NCBI GenBank assembly: GCA_035306065.1
Contig: DATGOL010000007.1
Coordinates: 1-64,000 of the forward strand
Length of the DNA: 64,000 nt
Source of the DNA: JBBQHX01 sp035306065
Lineage (GTDB): Bacteria; Gemmatimonadota; Gemmatimonadetes; Gemmatimonadales; Gemmatimonadaceae
Reading direction: 5' to 3'
The translations under genes were made by a program, and so were the position numbers. The notes beneath the pieces are model-generated. The model was not told the origin of the DNA. It ran no database searches and saw only the letters and a program-made list of their open reading frames with translations. This document shows positions 9,249 through 18,585 of this stretch, in pieces. The number at the start of each line of letters is the position of its first letter. Within the stretch, counting starts at the first letter, position 1.

Positions 9249-9623
9249 CTAGTCGCTGGAATCGCGTAATTCCGTAACCGTTTCGCCGTTTTCCCGGCCG
9301 GCAGAGTTCCGCTGGTCCACCACCTTTCCCCCGGCGAGGTGTTCCACAACGATGCGTTCGAGCAGCTGGGGAGTGACATGGTGATACCATACGGCATCGG
9401 GATACACCACCACGATGGGACCGCCTGCACAAACTCCCAGGCAGGGCGTTTCACCGCGCTTCACGCGCGTGGGTCCAAACAACAGCCCTTCCCGCTCGAG
9501 CAATCTCGGAAGCATGGCGTATAGTTCGCGCCCGCCATGTCCGGGCGAGCAGTATCCGCCGGTGCAAACGAATACATGGCGGCTGTACGGATCCATTCTC
9601 GGCGGCGCTGGAGTTGTGCTCAT
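9249..9623 (-). CDS. Thioredoxin-like [2Fe-2S] ferredoxin
   Basis: The 124-residue product matches the thioredoxin-like ferredoxin fold that is also found at the end of NuoE subunits. The four cluster ligands are Cys in VCTGGYCSPG (Cys-x4-Cys) and in PCLGVCAGGP (Cys-x3-Cys). Such proteins transfer electrons in the cytoplasm; partners are not identified here. I start at the ATG at 9623, since the reading frame upstream is arginine- and proline-rich with no similarity. The last 25 residues are polar and variable. It is divergent from the potassium transporter gene. Confidence 0.85.
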   Translation of the reverse strand: MSTTPAPPRMDPYSRHVFVCTGGYCSPGHGGRELYAMLPRLLEREGLLFGPTRVKRGETPCLGVCAGGPIVVVYPDAVWYHHVTPQLLERIVVEHLAGGKVVDQRNSAGRENGETVTELRDSSD

Positions 9624-9776
9624 AGCATCCGAAGATAGCCACCGGCCTGCCCCAGGCGCAGCACGCCGCGGCGAGCTGAATGCGCAGCATGATCCGTGTA
9701 ACGGAATAGCGTTGCGCAGGCGCCGCCCGGTGCAATCCCGGCACCTCGCTGGTCGGCCGAGCGAGGCAGCCGCCGG

Positions 9777-11234
9777 GTGAAACGCTTCGGCAGGGCTGGA
9801 GCTCGTGCTCGCGGCGCGGCAAGCTACGTGATCGAGCGATGGCTTCCGCGCAGGAGGCGCCGGACGCCGGCGGACCTGTGGGACCGGGTGTCTCCCGCAC
9901 AGATGCTCGTTATCTCGTTCGCCATCCTCATCCTGCTCGGCACCCTGGGTTTTCGCTACCTGCCGGGACTGTATACCGGCGATTCGCTCACCTGGACTGA
10001 CTCGCTGTTCACCGCCACCAGCGCGGTGTGCGTTACAGGGCTGGTAGTGGTGGACACGGGCACCTTCTTCACGCCTTGGGGACAGGCGTGGATACTGGTT
10101 CTCATGCAGGCCGGCGGACTCGGGCTGCTCACCCTCACGAGTCTCGTTATGCTCGGCGCTGGCAGGCGTCCGTCGCTTCGGCATTCAGACATGGTGGCAG
10201 GAGCCGGCACTGCACTTCCTTCTGTAGACGTGAAGCGCCTGTTGAGTCTCGTTTTTCGAACTACGTTCGCCATCGAGGGCACTGGCGCGCTGCTTCTCTA
10301 CGCGGGCTGGATCGGGGAGTTCGGCACTGAAGGGGCCATCTGGCCATCCATCTTTCACGCTGTGAGTGCCTTCTGTAATGCGGGTTTCTCGATCATGTCA
10401 CTCTCCTTCATGACCGAGACTTCGAATCCGATAGCACTCACCGTCACGATGATGCTCGTGATGCTCGGCGGGCTCGGTTTCCTTACGGTATCCGAGCTCG
10501 CATCGAGAGGCAGGCGTCGCCACGATAAACTGAGACGTCCGCTTTCACTGCACACGAAGGTCGTGATTGCAGGAACGCTCGCTGCCATCGTGATCGGGGC
10601 CGTGACCTTCGGCTACTTCGAATGGAACAACACGCTCGCGGAGATGTCCCGGTCCGACAAGCTGGTGAACTCCGCGTTCGCATCGGTCGTGGCGCGAACC
10701 GCCGGCTTCAACTCGGTTGACTTCGGCTCCGTGTCCGCGCCAACCGCGCTGATGATGATGATCCTCATGTTCATTGGCGGAGCACCGGCTTCAACCGCCG
10801 GCGGAATCAAGATCACCACCGCAATGCTCATCTTCGCGCTGATGGTCTCGAGGCTGCGCGGAAGGGACCACGTGAGTGCATGGAACAGGTCCGTTCCGGC
10901 TGAAACCATCGACCGTGCCGTTGGTCTCACGGTGCTGGCGGGAACCACACTCATTCTGGCGCTGTTCCTCCTGATCGCGATCGAGGCGCCGGCCGCCACG
11001 GAGGCGGGCGCGGATCAGGCGTTCATCAACCTCGCATTCGAGGCTACGAGCGCACTCGGAACGGTTGGTCTTTCCATGAATACCACGCCCACCCTCAGCG
11101 AAGCCGGCAGGCTGATCCTTGTGGCGTTGATGTTCATCGGGCGCGTTGGTCTCTTGTCTGTTGGCGCCGCAATAGCACTTGGCCCGCACCGGCAGCACTT
11201 CCGCTACGCTTACGAAGACGTGGCGGTCGGCTGA
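9777..11234 (+). CDS. ktrB: TrkH/KtrB-family potassium uptake channel subunit
   Basis: This is the membrane pore of a Ktr-type K+ uptake system. Four pore-loop glycines expected in the family can be seen in SAVCVTGLVV, SAFCNAGFSI, ARTAGFNSVDF and SALGTVGLSM. About eight membrane helices surround them, and the family's Arg-containing segment follows the last loop (LILVALMFIGRVGLLSVG). The 485-residue length is normal. The start is GTG; the first 40 residues are very basic and probably cytoplasmic. The gating subunit follows 45 nt downstream, which supports a two-gene operon. Confidence 0.92.
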   Translation: MKRFGRAGARARGAASYVIERWLPRRRRRTPADLWDRVSPAQMLVISFAILILLGTLGFRYLPGLYTGDSLTWTDSLFTATSAVCVTGLVVVDTGTFFTPWGQAWILVLMQAGGLGLLTLTSLVMLGAGRRPSLRHSDMVAGAGTALPSVDVKRLLSLVFRTTFAIEGTGALLLYAGWIGEFGTEGAIWPSIFHAVSAFCNAGFSIMSLSFMTETSNPIALTVTMMLVMLGGLGFLTVSELASRGRRRHDKLRRPLSLHTKVVIAGTLAAIVIGAVTFGYFEWNNTLAEMSRSDKLVNSAFASVVARTAGFNSVDFGSVSAPTALMMMILMFIGGAPASTAGGIKITTAMLIFALMVSRLRGRDHVSAWNRSVPAETIDRAVGLTVLAGTTLILALFLLIAIEAPAATEAGADQAFINLAFEATSALGTVGLSMNTTPTLSEAGRLILVALMFIGRVGLLSVGAAIALGPHRQHFRYAYEDVAVG

Positions 11235-11279
11235 CCTGCAGGCATCCGCTTCCCCCATCACTGCACCTTTCGGAAAATC

Positions 11280-11939
11280 ATGTCCAGGAAACGCTTCGTC
11301 ATAATCGGCCTCGGAAACTTCGGCAGTGGTGTGGCCGAGACGCTGGTTAATGAAGGGCACGAGGTGATTGCCGTGGACTTCTCTGAGCGCAACGTCGATC
11401 GGCTGGGATCAATCCTGGATCGTGCGGTGGTGGGCGACGGCACCTCACGAGAGGTGATCGAGCGCGCAGGAGGGGGCGGAGCAGACGCCGCCGTGGTATC
11501 CGTTGGTGATGACATCACCGCCAGCATTCTCTCCACACTCGCCCTGCGCGACGTGGGCATCCCCAGCGTCTACGTGAAAGTGATCTCGTTCGACCACGCG
11601 CGCGTGATGGAGAAGCAGGGTGTCACCGAGACAATCTTTCCCGAGCGTGACAGCGCAATTGCGCTGGGACACAGGCTGTCGTCATCAGGCTTGCTCAACT
11701 ACGTGCGATTCGGCGGCAACTTCTCCATTCAGGAGATGGGAGTTCCGGATCGATGGGAAGGTCAGTCACTGCGTGAACTGGACCTCAGGCAGCGCTACCA
11801 GATTCAGGTGATTGCGGTGCACGACATGCTGCGTGACGAAGTGCTGCCGGTTCCGGATCCCGACCGGCCGCTAACGGCTTCTGACACGCTCATCATCAGC
11901 GGGCGTGAGAAGGACCTGGTACGCCTGGCGAAGCTCTGA
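11280..11939 (+). CDS. ktrA: KtrA/TrkA-family RCK gating subunit
   Basis: A 219-residue cytoplasmic protein with an RCK-N Rossmann domain (FVIIGLGNFGSGVAETL, then an Asp at the end of strand 2 in VIAVDFSERN) and an RCK-C domain after about residue 135. KtrA rings bind ATP, ADP or NAD(H) and gate KtrB. Length and order are typical, and the gene directly follows the pore subunit. Confidence 0.93.
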   Translation: MSRKRFVIIGLGNFGSGVAETLVNEGHEVIAVDFSERNVDRLGSILDRAVVGDGTSREVIERAGGGGADAAVVSVGDDITASILSTLALRDVGIPSVYVKVISFDHARVMEKQGVTETIFPERDSAIALGHRLSSSGLLNYVRFGGNFSIQEMGVPDRWEGQSLRELDLRQRYQIQVIAVHDMLRDEVLPVPDPDRPLTASDTLIISGREKDLVRLAKL

Positions 11940-12008
11940 CCGCGTAATCAGCACGGAAGCTCAGCGGTCGTAAAGCAAACTCATTCAGCCGTTCGGGAGG
12001 CCCAGGGC

Positions 12009-12806
12009 ATGGCATTGCCGCGCATTCATACGCCGAGCGGGCTCTCCATGACGGTGGTGAGTCCGCAGCGAGCGACCCGACCGCCAGTGCTCTTTCTGCA
12101 TGGAATCTTTGCAGGTGCGTGGTGCTTTGAGCATTGGCAGCGTCGCTTCGCACATGCCGGGCATCCCACCTTTGCGCTTGACCTCAGGGGCCGCGACGGA
12201 AGCAGGCCCGTACACGACATCGGTCGCGTGAGGCTCGGGGACTACGTGGATGATGCCATCGAGGCAGCGCGCACGCTGGGCGGCCCAATCGTGGTTGGGC
12301 ATTCCATGGGAGGCCTGCTCGCGCAGGCGGTTGCAGCGAACTGCACCGTGAACGCAACGGTGTTGATCTGCAGTGCTCCGCCGCGCGGAATCAGCCTTGC
12401 CACCCCGCGACTGGTGTTGAAGCAGATTCGACACCTGCCGGCAATGCTCGCTTCTGCTGCGCTGCACGGAAGCCGTGCCGAGCACGATGAACTTACCCTG
12501 CACCTGATGCATCACGACGAAGCTGATGCGGCTTTCGCGAGGTTCATCCCCGATAGCGGGCGGGTGGGTCGCGATATTTCGATCGGAGCGGTGGCGGTGG
12601 ATTCATCGCGAATAGCGGCACCGATGCTGGTAGTTACGGCGACCGAAGACCGCTTCGTGGCGCCCAGGATAGGGCGGCAACTGGCTCAAAAATACGGAGC
12701 GGAGTTACGCGAGTATGCGGGGCACGCGCATTTCATCATTGCCGAGCCGGGCTGGGAGCGCGTGGCAGACGATGTGCTTCTCTGGCTGGCCGGAGCGAGC
12801 AGGTAG
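12009..12806 (+). CDS. Alpha/beta hydrolase
   Basis: A 265-residue cytoplasmic alpha/beta hydrolase. The nucleophile elbow is GHSMGG; the acid is probably Asp in TATEDRFV and the base His in YAGHAHFII. The oxyanion-hole region is FLHGIFAGAWCF. A strong ribosome site (GGGAGG, 8 nt before ATG) fixes the start. The substrate is not evident. It lies 69 nt after ktrA on the same strand, perhaps by chance. Confidence 0.85.
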   Translation: MALPRIHTPSGLSMTVVSPQRATRPPVLFLHGIFAGAWCFEHWQRRFAHAGHPTFALDLRGRDGSRPVHDIGRVRLGDYVDDAIEAARTLGGPIVVGHSMGGLLAQAVAANCTVNATVLICSAPPRGISLATPRLVLKQIRHLPAMLASAALHGSRAEHDELTLHLMHHDEADAAFARFIPDSGRVGRDISIGAVAVDSSRIAAPMLVVTATEDRFVAPRIGRQLAQKYGAELREYAGHAHFIIAEPGWERVADDVLLWLAGASR

Positions 12807-12843
12807 TTCTGCTCGTGCCCGCTGACCCCGCAGAAACGGGGTC
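12796..12843. terminator. Two adjacent hairpins between convergent genes
   Basis: The first is CGAGCAG/CTGCTCG around the hydrolase stop codon (12796-12815); the second is GACCCCG/CGGGGTC with a 6-nt loop (12824-12843). They lie between two genes that end facing each other. Neither has a T-run, so they are weak terminator candidates. Confidence 0.4.
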
Positions 12844-12859
12844 GCGGAGGAACTGTGCG

Positions 12860-13165
12860 CTACTTGGGCTGGCGGGTGGTGACCACTTCGGCGGCCACCG
12901 GCTTGAGGCGCGGGAAAATCCGCTCCAGAAACCGTGTAACGAAGGGCGTAATTACCACGGTTGCCGCGATCCTCAGCGGCTGCAGGATCTTCACTACCAC
13001 GTAAGCCATGGTGGCTGCGCCGAGGCCGCCCACTACCGAGTTCGGAGTCCAGCCGGCCCTGATCGCGAAATATGCCGTGCCGAATACGGTGGCGTGAATC
13101 ACGAGGTAGACCACGAGTGCAACAATGCCGTACTTCGCGGCAATGTCTCTGAGAATACGAATCAC
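12860..13165 (-). CDS. DUF1279 (FAM210-like) membrane protein
   Basis: About 101 residues from the GTG at 13165, which has AAGAGG 5 nt upstream. The product reads LRDIAAKYGIVALVVYLVIH followed by an Ala/Gly-rich second hydrophobic stretch and a third one, the layout of DUF1279, a domain shared with eukaryotic FAM210. Its role in bacteria is unknown; it should sit in the inner membrane. Starting further upstream (13315) would add a Pro/Arg-rich tail that does not resemble the family. Confidence 0.65.
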   Translation of the reverse strand: MIRILRDIAAKYGIVALVVYLVIHATVFGTAYFAIRAGWTPNSVVGGLGAATMAYVVVKILQPLRIAATVVITPFVTRFLERIFPRLKPVAAEVVTTRQPK

Positions 13166-13360
13166 GGAAACCTCTTCAGGATTCAGCGGAACGGCTCGAG
13201 TAGAGCTCAACCGGGCACCGAGCTGCCCGCGCAGCAGAAACGGACTGTGAGTCCTGCAAGGGAGTCTCGCGTGTGGAGCGTTTGGGAGCAAGTGCCGGCG
13301 GGAAATCGGCAGCATCGGCTAGGGGGGTCAACCTGCCCGGCGGGGCCGATACATTAGGAC

Positions 13361-13693
13361 ATGGCTTCCTTCGAAACGTTCATGGAACTCGAGATGCGTG
13401 TGGGCACCGTGCTCGAGGCAGAGCCTTTCCCCGAGGCACGCAAGCCGGCGATCAAGCTTCTGGTGGACTTTGGCCCGGAGCTGGGACATCGCCGGTCCAG
13501 TGCTCAACTCACACGCAGGTATGTGCCCGCGGATCTGGTCGGCAGGCAGGTGGTGGCCGCAGTGAACCTGGGTACACGCAGGATTGCCGGCTTCACCAGC
13601 GAGGTGCTGGTGCTGGGCGGCACACCGGAGGAGGGCGACGTAGTCCTGCTCCAGCCCGATGCTCCCGTTCCCAACGGGACCCGAATAGCGTAA
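13361..13693 (+). CDS. csaA: CsaA-like tRNA-binding-domain protein
   Basis: A 110-residue OB-fold protein of the CsaA/tRNA_bind family: RVGTVLEAEPFPEARKPAIKLLVDFG, then LTRRY and GFTSEVLVLGG, the usual family signatures. CsaA homodimers bind tRNA-like structures and have been linked to chaperone and export functions in Bacillus; a precise role here is not shown. The length equals the family norm. Confidence 0.88.
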   Translation: MASFETFMELEMRVGTVLEAEPFPEARKPAIKLLVDFGPELGHRRSSAQLTRRYVPADLVGRQVVAAVNLGTRRIAGFTSEVLVLGGTPEEGDVVLLQPDAPVPNGTRIA

Positions 13694-13739
13694 GGCGGCC
13701 CGCCGCAGCGAGTCACCCTTCGCCCAACCATTCGAGGCA

Positions 13740-14591
13740 ATGAACAACAAGGGATACGCAAAACCCGACGTCCTGGTTACTACCGACTGGCTGGCCGACA
13801 ACCTGAACGACCCTGGAATTCGACTGATCGAGAGCGATGAGGACGTGCTGCTCTACGACATGGGCCATATTCCGGGCGCGCAGAAGGTGGACTGGCACGC
13901 AGACCTGAACGATCCTCTCCAGCGGGATTACATCTCTCGTGATGCATTCCAGGCACTGCTGCGCAGGCTCGGCATAGACAACGACACCACCGTGATCTTC
14001 TACGGTGACAAGAACAACTGGTGGGCGACGTACGCGTTCTGGGTGTTCCGGCTGTTCGGCTTCGAGAACGCGCGGATGCTGGATGGCGGGCGACTGAAGT
14101 GGGAGCAGGAAGGCCGTCCGATGACGACCGACGTGCCGAAGTTCGAGCCGTCGAAGTACGAGGCGCCGGAACGTTCGGACTCCGAAATTCGCGCGTTCTT
14201 CCAGGATGTACTCGGCCATATGAAGTCCGGCCATCCCATGGTGGACGTGCGGTCACCTGACGAGTTCACAGGGCGCAAGTTGCACATGCCCGACTACCCG
14301 CAGGAAGGCGCCCTGCGCGGCGGCCACATTCCCGGCGCCCGCAACGTTCCCTGGGCACGTGCTGCCAACCCGGATGGCACGTTCCGTAGTGCAGACGAAC
14401 TTCGTGCCATCTACGAGGGCGAGATGGGTCTCTCGCCGAAGGACGACGTGGTTACCTACTGCCGCATCGGCGAGCGTTCATCGCACACCTGGTTCGTGCT
14501 CACGTACCTGTTGGGCTACGACAAGGTGCGGAACTACGACGGAAGCTGGACCGAGTGGGGCAACATGGTTCGTGCTCCGATCGAGAAGTAA
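13740..14591 (+). CDS. sseA: Two-domain thiosulfate/3-mercaptopyruvate sulfurtransferase
   Basis: The 283-residue protein has two rhodanese domains. The N-terminal one (DWLADNLNDPGIRLIES) is the inactive structural copy, and the C-terminal one carries the catalytic loop CRIGERSSHT near residue 240. That loop type (Cys-Arg-Ile-Gly-Glu-Arg) is typical of thiosulfate sulfurtransferases. It is cytoplasmic with no signal peptide, and moves sulfane sulfur to cyanide or a protein acceptor. It is followed 26 nt later by an OsmC gene, a plausible sulfur/peroxide pairing. Confidence 0.88.
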   Translation: MNNKGYAKPDVLVTTDWLADNLNDPGIRLIESDEDVLLYDMGHIPGAQKVDWHADLNDPLQRDYISRDAFQALLRRLGIDNDTTVIFYGDKNNWWATYAFWVFRLFGFENARMLDGGRLKWEQEGRPMTTDVPKFEPSKYEAPERSDSEIRAFFQDVLGHMKSGHPMVDVRSPDEFTGRKLHMPDYPQEGALRGGHIPGARNVPWARAANPDGTFRSADELRAIYEGEMGLSPKDDVVTYCRIGERSSHTWFVLTYLLGYDKVRNYDGSWTEWGNMVRAPIEK

Positions 14592-14617
14592 TCAACCTCC
14601 ATCACACACTCATCGTC

Positions 14618-15076
14618 ATGACATCAGACGCCGTTGCGGGGATTGTGAAAACCGGCCAGGGACCGAAGCCGCCTTCAAAGGTGGTTCTTTCCTGGGCAGG
14701 AGAGCACCGATTCGACGTCGGTCGTGAGGGTGGTCCATCCATCAGGCTGGATTCAGATGCGGAAACCGGGCCGTCGCCGGTAGACGGCTTGCTTGCCAGC
14801 CTGGCGGCCTGCGTCTCGACGGACGTGGTGGACATCCTGGCAAAGCGCCGCACGCCAGTCGAGGAGCTGACGGTGAACGCAACGGGGGTACGCGCCGACG
14901 CCATACCAGCCCGCATTACGCACGTGACGCTGGTGGTGCGCATTCGCGGTGCCGGTGTCGAACGCGTTCATGCCGAACGTGCAGTGGACCTCGCGGTCAA
15001 CAAGTACTGCTCGGTAAAGAACACGCTCGACCCTGAAATGCCGGTTGAGTGGGAGCTGGAGCTGGTGGAAGCCTGA
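14618..15076 (+). CDS. OsmC-family peroxide/hydroperoxide reductase-like protein
   Basis: A 152-residue OsmC/Ohr-like protein. The two redox-active cysteines are present: the peroxidatic one in SLAACVSTD and the partner in NKYCSVKNT. These enzymes reduce organic hydroperoxides, or bind persulfides, in the cytoplasm. I start at ATG 14618, since the upstream extension has no similarity and overlaps the sulfurtransferase gene. Confidence 0.87.
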   Translation: MTSDAVAGIVKTGQGPKPPSKVVLSWAGEHRFDVGREGGPSIRLDSDAETGPSPVDGLLASLAACVSTDVVDILAKRRTPVEELTVNATGVRADAIPARITHVTLVVRIRGAGVERVHAERAVDLAVNKYCSVKNTLDPEMPVEWELELVEA

Positions 15077-15111
15077 CGTTCCCGATCGTCAGCGACTGAA
15101 GTTCGGAGGGT

Positions 15112-15135
15112 CGATGCACGGCAGAGTGTGCATCG
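15112..15135. terminator. Hairpin between the OsmC and gluzincin genes
   Basis: CGATGCAC and GTGCATCG pair perfectly across an 8-nt loop, between two genes that converge. No T-run follows on either strand; it is a possible shared 3'-end structure. Confidence 0.35.
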
Positions 15136-15175
15136 TGTCATACAGAAACTGTTGCCTGCGCACCGGCGAGGTTCG

Positions 15176-18100
15176 TCAATCCGACGAGGCCTCGCCGTTG
15201 TCAATTCGCGCAGCCTCGTATGCCATACGCGCCTCACGATGATACGGGTTTGCGGTCAAGGCCTCCACGAGCAGCCGCACCGCCTCCCGATCCTCGCCCC
15301 TCGCCCTGGCAATCACTGCCCGCGTGTACGCCAGGTCTGCATTCGAGTAGGGGTTGTTCGCCATTCCACGATGGGTGGCAAGGCGGCGCTCTGCCTCATC
15401 AGGATCGCCGAGCCGGGCAATTACCCGTACCAGGCGACGGTCGTTGGGCTGCGGCCTAGGGGTGTTGCGGAACAGGGGCTGCAGCGCCTCACGAGCCGCA
15501 GTACTGTCTCCCCCTACGATGTACAGGTCTGCCAGCTGAGACTGCAGCCCCGCATTCAGGTTTCCACCGGCCTCGAGTATGCGCTGCGCCTCCTCGAGCG
15601 TCGTGATCGCCTCGTCTAGCTCACCTGCCACTGCGGCCACATGTGCATAGCGTGCGCGAAGCCCCCAGTTCTGGGGCTTCTGCGCAACGAGCTCACGGAA
15701 GAATTCCAGCGCCTCACGCGCGTAACCTGTTTCAGCGCGAAGCGACCAGCCGAATGCCGCAACGTCGTCACGCCTGTCGCGCAGGTAGGTGGACACCGTG
15801 GGCGCAGTACGCACATAGTTGTCCGACACACGTATGGCATCCACAATACGCGAGTGTGCGAGGTACAGCGACTGCAGCTGACCGGACAGGCTTGCCCGTA
15901 CGCCGATATCGGTTTCGAGCGCGAGCGCACGCTCCATTAGCTGCGTCTGCCTGTCGAGCGCGGCAGGCCCTGCACCTCCCTCCTTCTCCGCACGCTCAGC
16001 CACGAGTCTCGCCCAGGCCGAGTAGGTGGGAGCATAGCTGGAGTCCGTGTCCCTCGACCTCACTATCCACCGTTCTGCTTCATCAAAACGGTTCTGCTCG
16101 CGCAGCAGCTCGGCATACGAGAGCATGGTAGGCTGGTATCGCGAATCCCAGGCAAGCGCAGTATCGAGAAGCGCACCGGATTCGGCAAGCCGAGCTGCAA
16201 GTGCCTCGTGAGCACGCGCAACACTGTCGGCCAACGCACTGTTCCTGCCTGCGCGTCCCATGGCAACAAGCCGCGCACTGTCTGCAGCACGCGAACCGCG
16301 CGCGCTGTCCGACATCCATAACCTCCGCAGGGAGTCCGCAACGTTCGTGTACGTCTGCGCCCAGTTGCTGGCAAACACGGACGTGTCGCCGGCGAGATAC
16401 GCGTTCTGCCTTCGTACCAGCGTATCCACGAACGCGAAGGTTGCCGGATCCTTCACACGCAGGTCGCTGTGCGTGTTCATCGCCTTGTGATTCAGCGGAT
16501 GAACCTTCACCGGCGATATGAACGCCTCATAGGCCTGCGCGAGGAACTCGCTTTCGTTGTTGGCGGCGTAGTAGTCCAGGGTACGGTTACCGGCCATGGC
16601 ATCGTAGTACAGCTGCCTCACGCGCCGTGATTCCGCGTCCGTGAATGCCTGTCCGTGAAAGAGGTGCACGTACTCGTGATTGAGCACGTTGCGCTCCTGG
16701 TGCGAACCGCGCTCCACGTACTCGATTCCCGCGGCACCGCTGCCAACGCCGCGAATGTCCATCCACTGGCGGTTGTCGAAGGTTGTTGCACCGCGGAAGA
16801 ACGGCCGCTTCATGGCCTGGGCGAGGTCGTGGTGCAGCGGCGGAATCACGAATACCTTGCCCTGCCTGGCGATCATCTGCAGGTAGGCGTAACTCGGCCC
16901 GAGTTGCTGGCGAGCCATCTGCCTTACGCGCGTTCCGGGATAGTAGGCTAGGTCCGCAAACACCGCGTCGAAGGCTGCGTCCGGCGGCACTTCGGTGGTC
17001 GCTATCTCCCGCTCCAGCGAGTCGAACGCGGCAACCGCGTCGAACTGCTGCTGCTTTACGACTGCTGCGAGTCCGTTGTGTGCGGGGCCATAGTTGGCCT
17101 TGCGATCGAGGATCTCCATGAACGCTGCCTGCGCCGAATCCAGCCTGGCAGCGCGGTTCATGTCGTACGACATGTAGAAGGCGGAACCACGGAACATGGA
17201 TGGCAGCACGCTCTCGGGATTAACCGCCTGAAGCTGCCGGGACCGCTCGATTGCCGCCTGCACCCTGCCCTGTGACACCAGCGAATCGAGGCCGAGAAGT
17301 GCCACTCGAACGACCGAGTCGCTGGGGTGCGCATAGTCGGCGTACGTGAGGTGCGTGTGACCGTTGCCGAAGTGCCAGTGTGTCAGGTAGTGCAGCGGGT
17401 CCAGTTCGAGCGCGAGGTTCCACTGCGCTGCCATCTGCGGCAGCTGCCTGGCGTCTACCCGGCGCCAGATTGCGTAGCCGTAGTGAAAGCGAGCGTCAGG
17501 GTCGAACGGATCCAGCTCCACGGCGCGGCGCAGGGGCGCTTCCGCGGCTGCGAGCTCCATCTTCCAGAAGAGTGCATCCGCTTCCAGCACGAAGGCTGCG
17601 GCGAGATCAGGATCCCAACCCTGTGCCCTTCGCGCCCATTCGAGTGCGTTGTCGAATCGCTTCTCCAGCAGGTGGATTCGCCCGGCCAGTACAGCGGCTT
17701 CGGCATCCCGGGGATTCTCCGCCATCAGGGAGTCGGCGATTGCAGCGGCGCCGTTCAACGTCCAGGCTGCGATCTGCAGTTGTGCGTCGGCCAATCGAGC
17801 TGCGCGGTTCGACGGCTGCTGCTCCCTTGCGGCGCGCACCAGTGAACTGGCCGCATCGTACCGATGCATGCGTACGTTCAGCTCGGCTGCCGCGAGGCGA
17901 TCATCGAGCGACGCGCCCGTGGTCGTTGTGTCAGCGAGAATGCGGCGGGCGTCATCCCATGCGCCCAGCCTTACGAGTGTCGAGGCGCGGCTGCCTCGCG
18001 AGAGATTCGTGTTCGCGAGCGTGGCCGCACGAGCGGAGGTGAGTGCGGCGCGTGCAGCATCCACGTCATCAACCAGGTTGGCGTTGCCGCTCGTCGCTGC

Positions 18101-18223
18101 AACTGCAACGGGGCGCTCACCAACAGCGCCGGCCGCGCTGGAGCGCTGTGCAGGAATGGCTGCTGAGCACAGTGCCAGGGCCAGGGCGGCGGACGCAGCC
18201 GGGAAAGTGTAGCGTAGACGCAT
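15176..18223 (-). CDS. TPR-rich exported protein with gluzincin-like metallopeptidase domain
   Basis: The 1015-residue product has an N-terminal signal-like hydrophobic segment (ALALALCSAAIPAQ) and is therefore exported. TPR repeats fill about residues 70-470 and again 690-1000. Between them, near 520-600, LNHEYVHLFHGQAF has the HExxH zinc motif and ESEFLAQAYEAFI further on supplies a candidate third ligand Glu, the arrangement of gluzincins (peptidase MA-like). The combination suggests a periplasmic or surface metallopeptidase that docks partners through TPRs. The specific substrate is unknown. It has its own promoter region to the right (18224-18585) and no same-strand neighbour close by. 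Confidence 0.75.
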   Translation of the reverse strand: MRLRYTFPAASAALALALCSAAIPAQRSSAAGAVGERPVAVAATSGNANLVDDVDAARAALTSARAATLANTNLSRGSRASTLVRLGAWDDARRILADTTTTGASLDDRLAAAELNVRMHRYDAASSLVRAAREQQPSNRAARLADAQLQIAAWTLNGAAAIADSLMAENPRDAEAAVLAGRIHLLEKRFDNALEWARRAQGWDPDLAAAFVLEADALFWKMELAAAEAPLRRAVELDPFDPDARFHYGYAIWRRVDARQLPQMAAQWNLALELDPLHYLTHWHFGNGHTHLTYADYAHPSDSVVRVALLGLDSLVSQGRVQAAIERSRQLQAVNPESVLPSMFRGSAFYMSYDMNRAARLDSAQAAFMEILDRKANYGPAHNGLAAVVKQQQFDAVAAFDSLEREIATTEVPPDAAFDAVFADLAYYPGTRVRQMARQQLGPSYAYLQMIARQGKVFVIPPLHHDLAQAMKRPFFRGATTFDNRQWMDIRGVGSGAAGIEYVERGSHQERNVLNHEYVHLFHGQAFTDAESRRVRQLYYDAMAGNRTLDYYAANNESEFLAQAYEAFISPVKVHPLNHKAMNTHSDLRVKDPATFAFVDTLVRRQNAYLAGDTSVFASNWAQTYTNVADSLRRLWMSDSARGSRAADSARLVAMGRAGRNSALADSVARAHEALAARLAESGALLDTALAWDSRYQPTMLSYAELLREQNRFDEAERWIVRSRDTDSSYAPTYSAWARLVAERAEKEGGAGPAALDRQTQLMERALALETDIGVRASLSGQLQSLYLAHSRIVDAIRVSDNYVRTAPTVSTYLRDRRDDVAAFGWSLRAETGYAREALEFFRELVAQKPQNWGLRARYAHVAAVAGELDEAITTLEEAQRILEAGGNLNAGLQSQLADLYIVGGDSTAAREALQPLFRNTPRPQPNDRRLVRVIARLGDPDEAERRLATHRGMANNPYSNADLAYTRAVIARARGEDREAVRLLVEALTANPYHREARMAYEAARIDNGEASSD

Positions 18224-18585
18224 TTCGTCAGGCAGGATGACAGTAAGTGCCGGAGGCGCGGTAATCGTTCCTGCAGCGTGGCCTCATGACGTGTTCATAC
18301 AAAATATCCATATGTCGCGCGCATTACTGCCAGCCGTTCGGCACCTCGTTCAAGTGCAGAGGGGCATGTGACGCCCGTCACAAAACAATGTGAGCGGAAA
18401 TTCCTGACATGGCCAGTAGCCGGAGGTCCGCTGGTGCGGTTGTGGAACCGGCCCGCGTCGATGGCCAGTGATAATACAGCGCGGTGGCACGGGCCTTCCC
18501 ACGTAACCAGGTGCGTGGCCGGAATCCGTTCGTTCCACGCCCACCGATGGCTCATTTTTCACCGAGCGGAAGGAGCGAAACATTC
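18224..18585. other. 362-bp divergent control region
   Basis: No gene is seen here. It separates the gluzincin gene from the DUF4142 gene, which run in opposite directions, so it must hold both promoters. An AT-rich patch lies at 18296-18316 (cataca aaatatccatatg region) and a GATAAT hexamer at 18470-18475, but I cannot define complete promoters. Confidence 0.5.
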
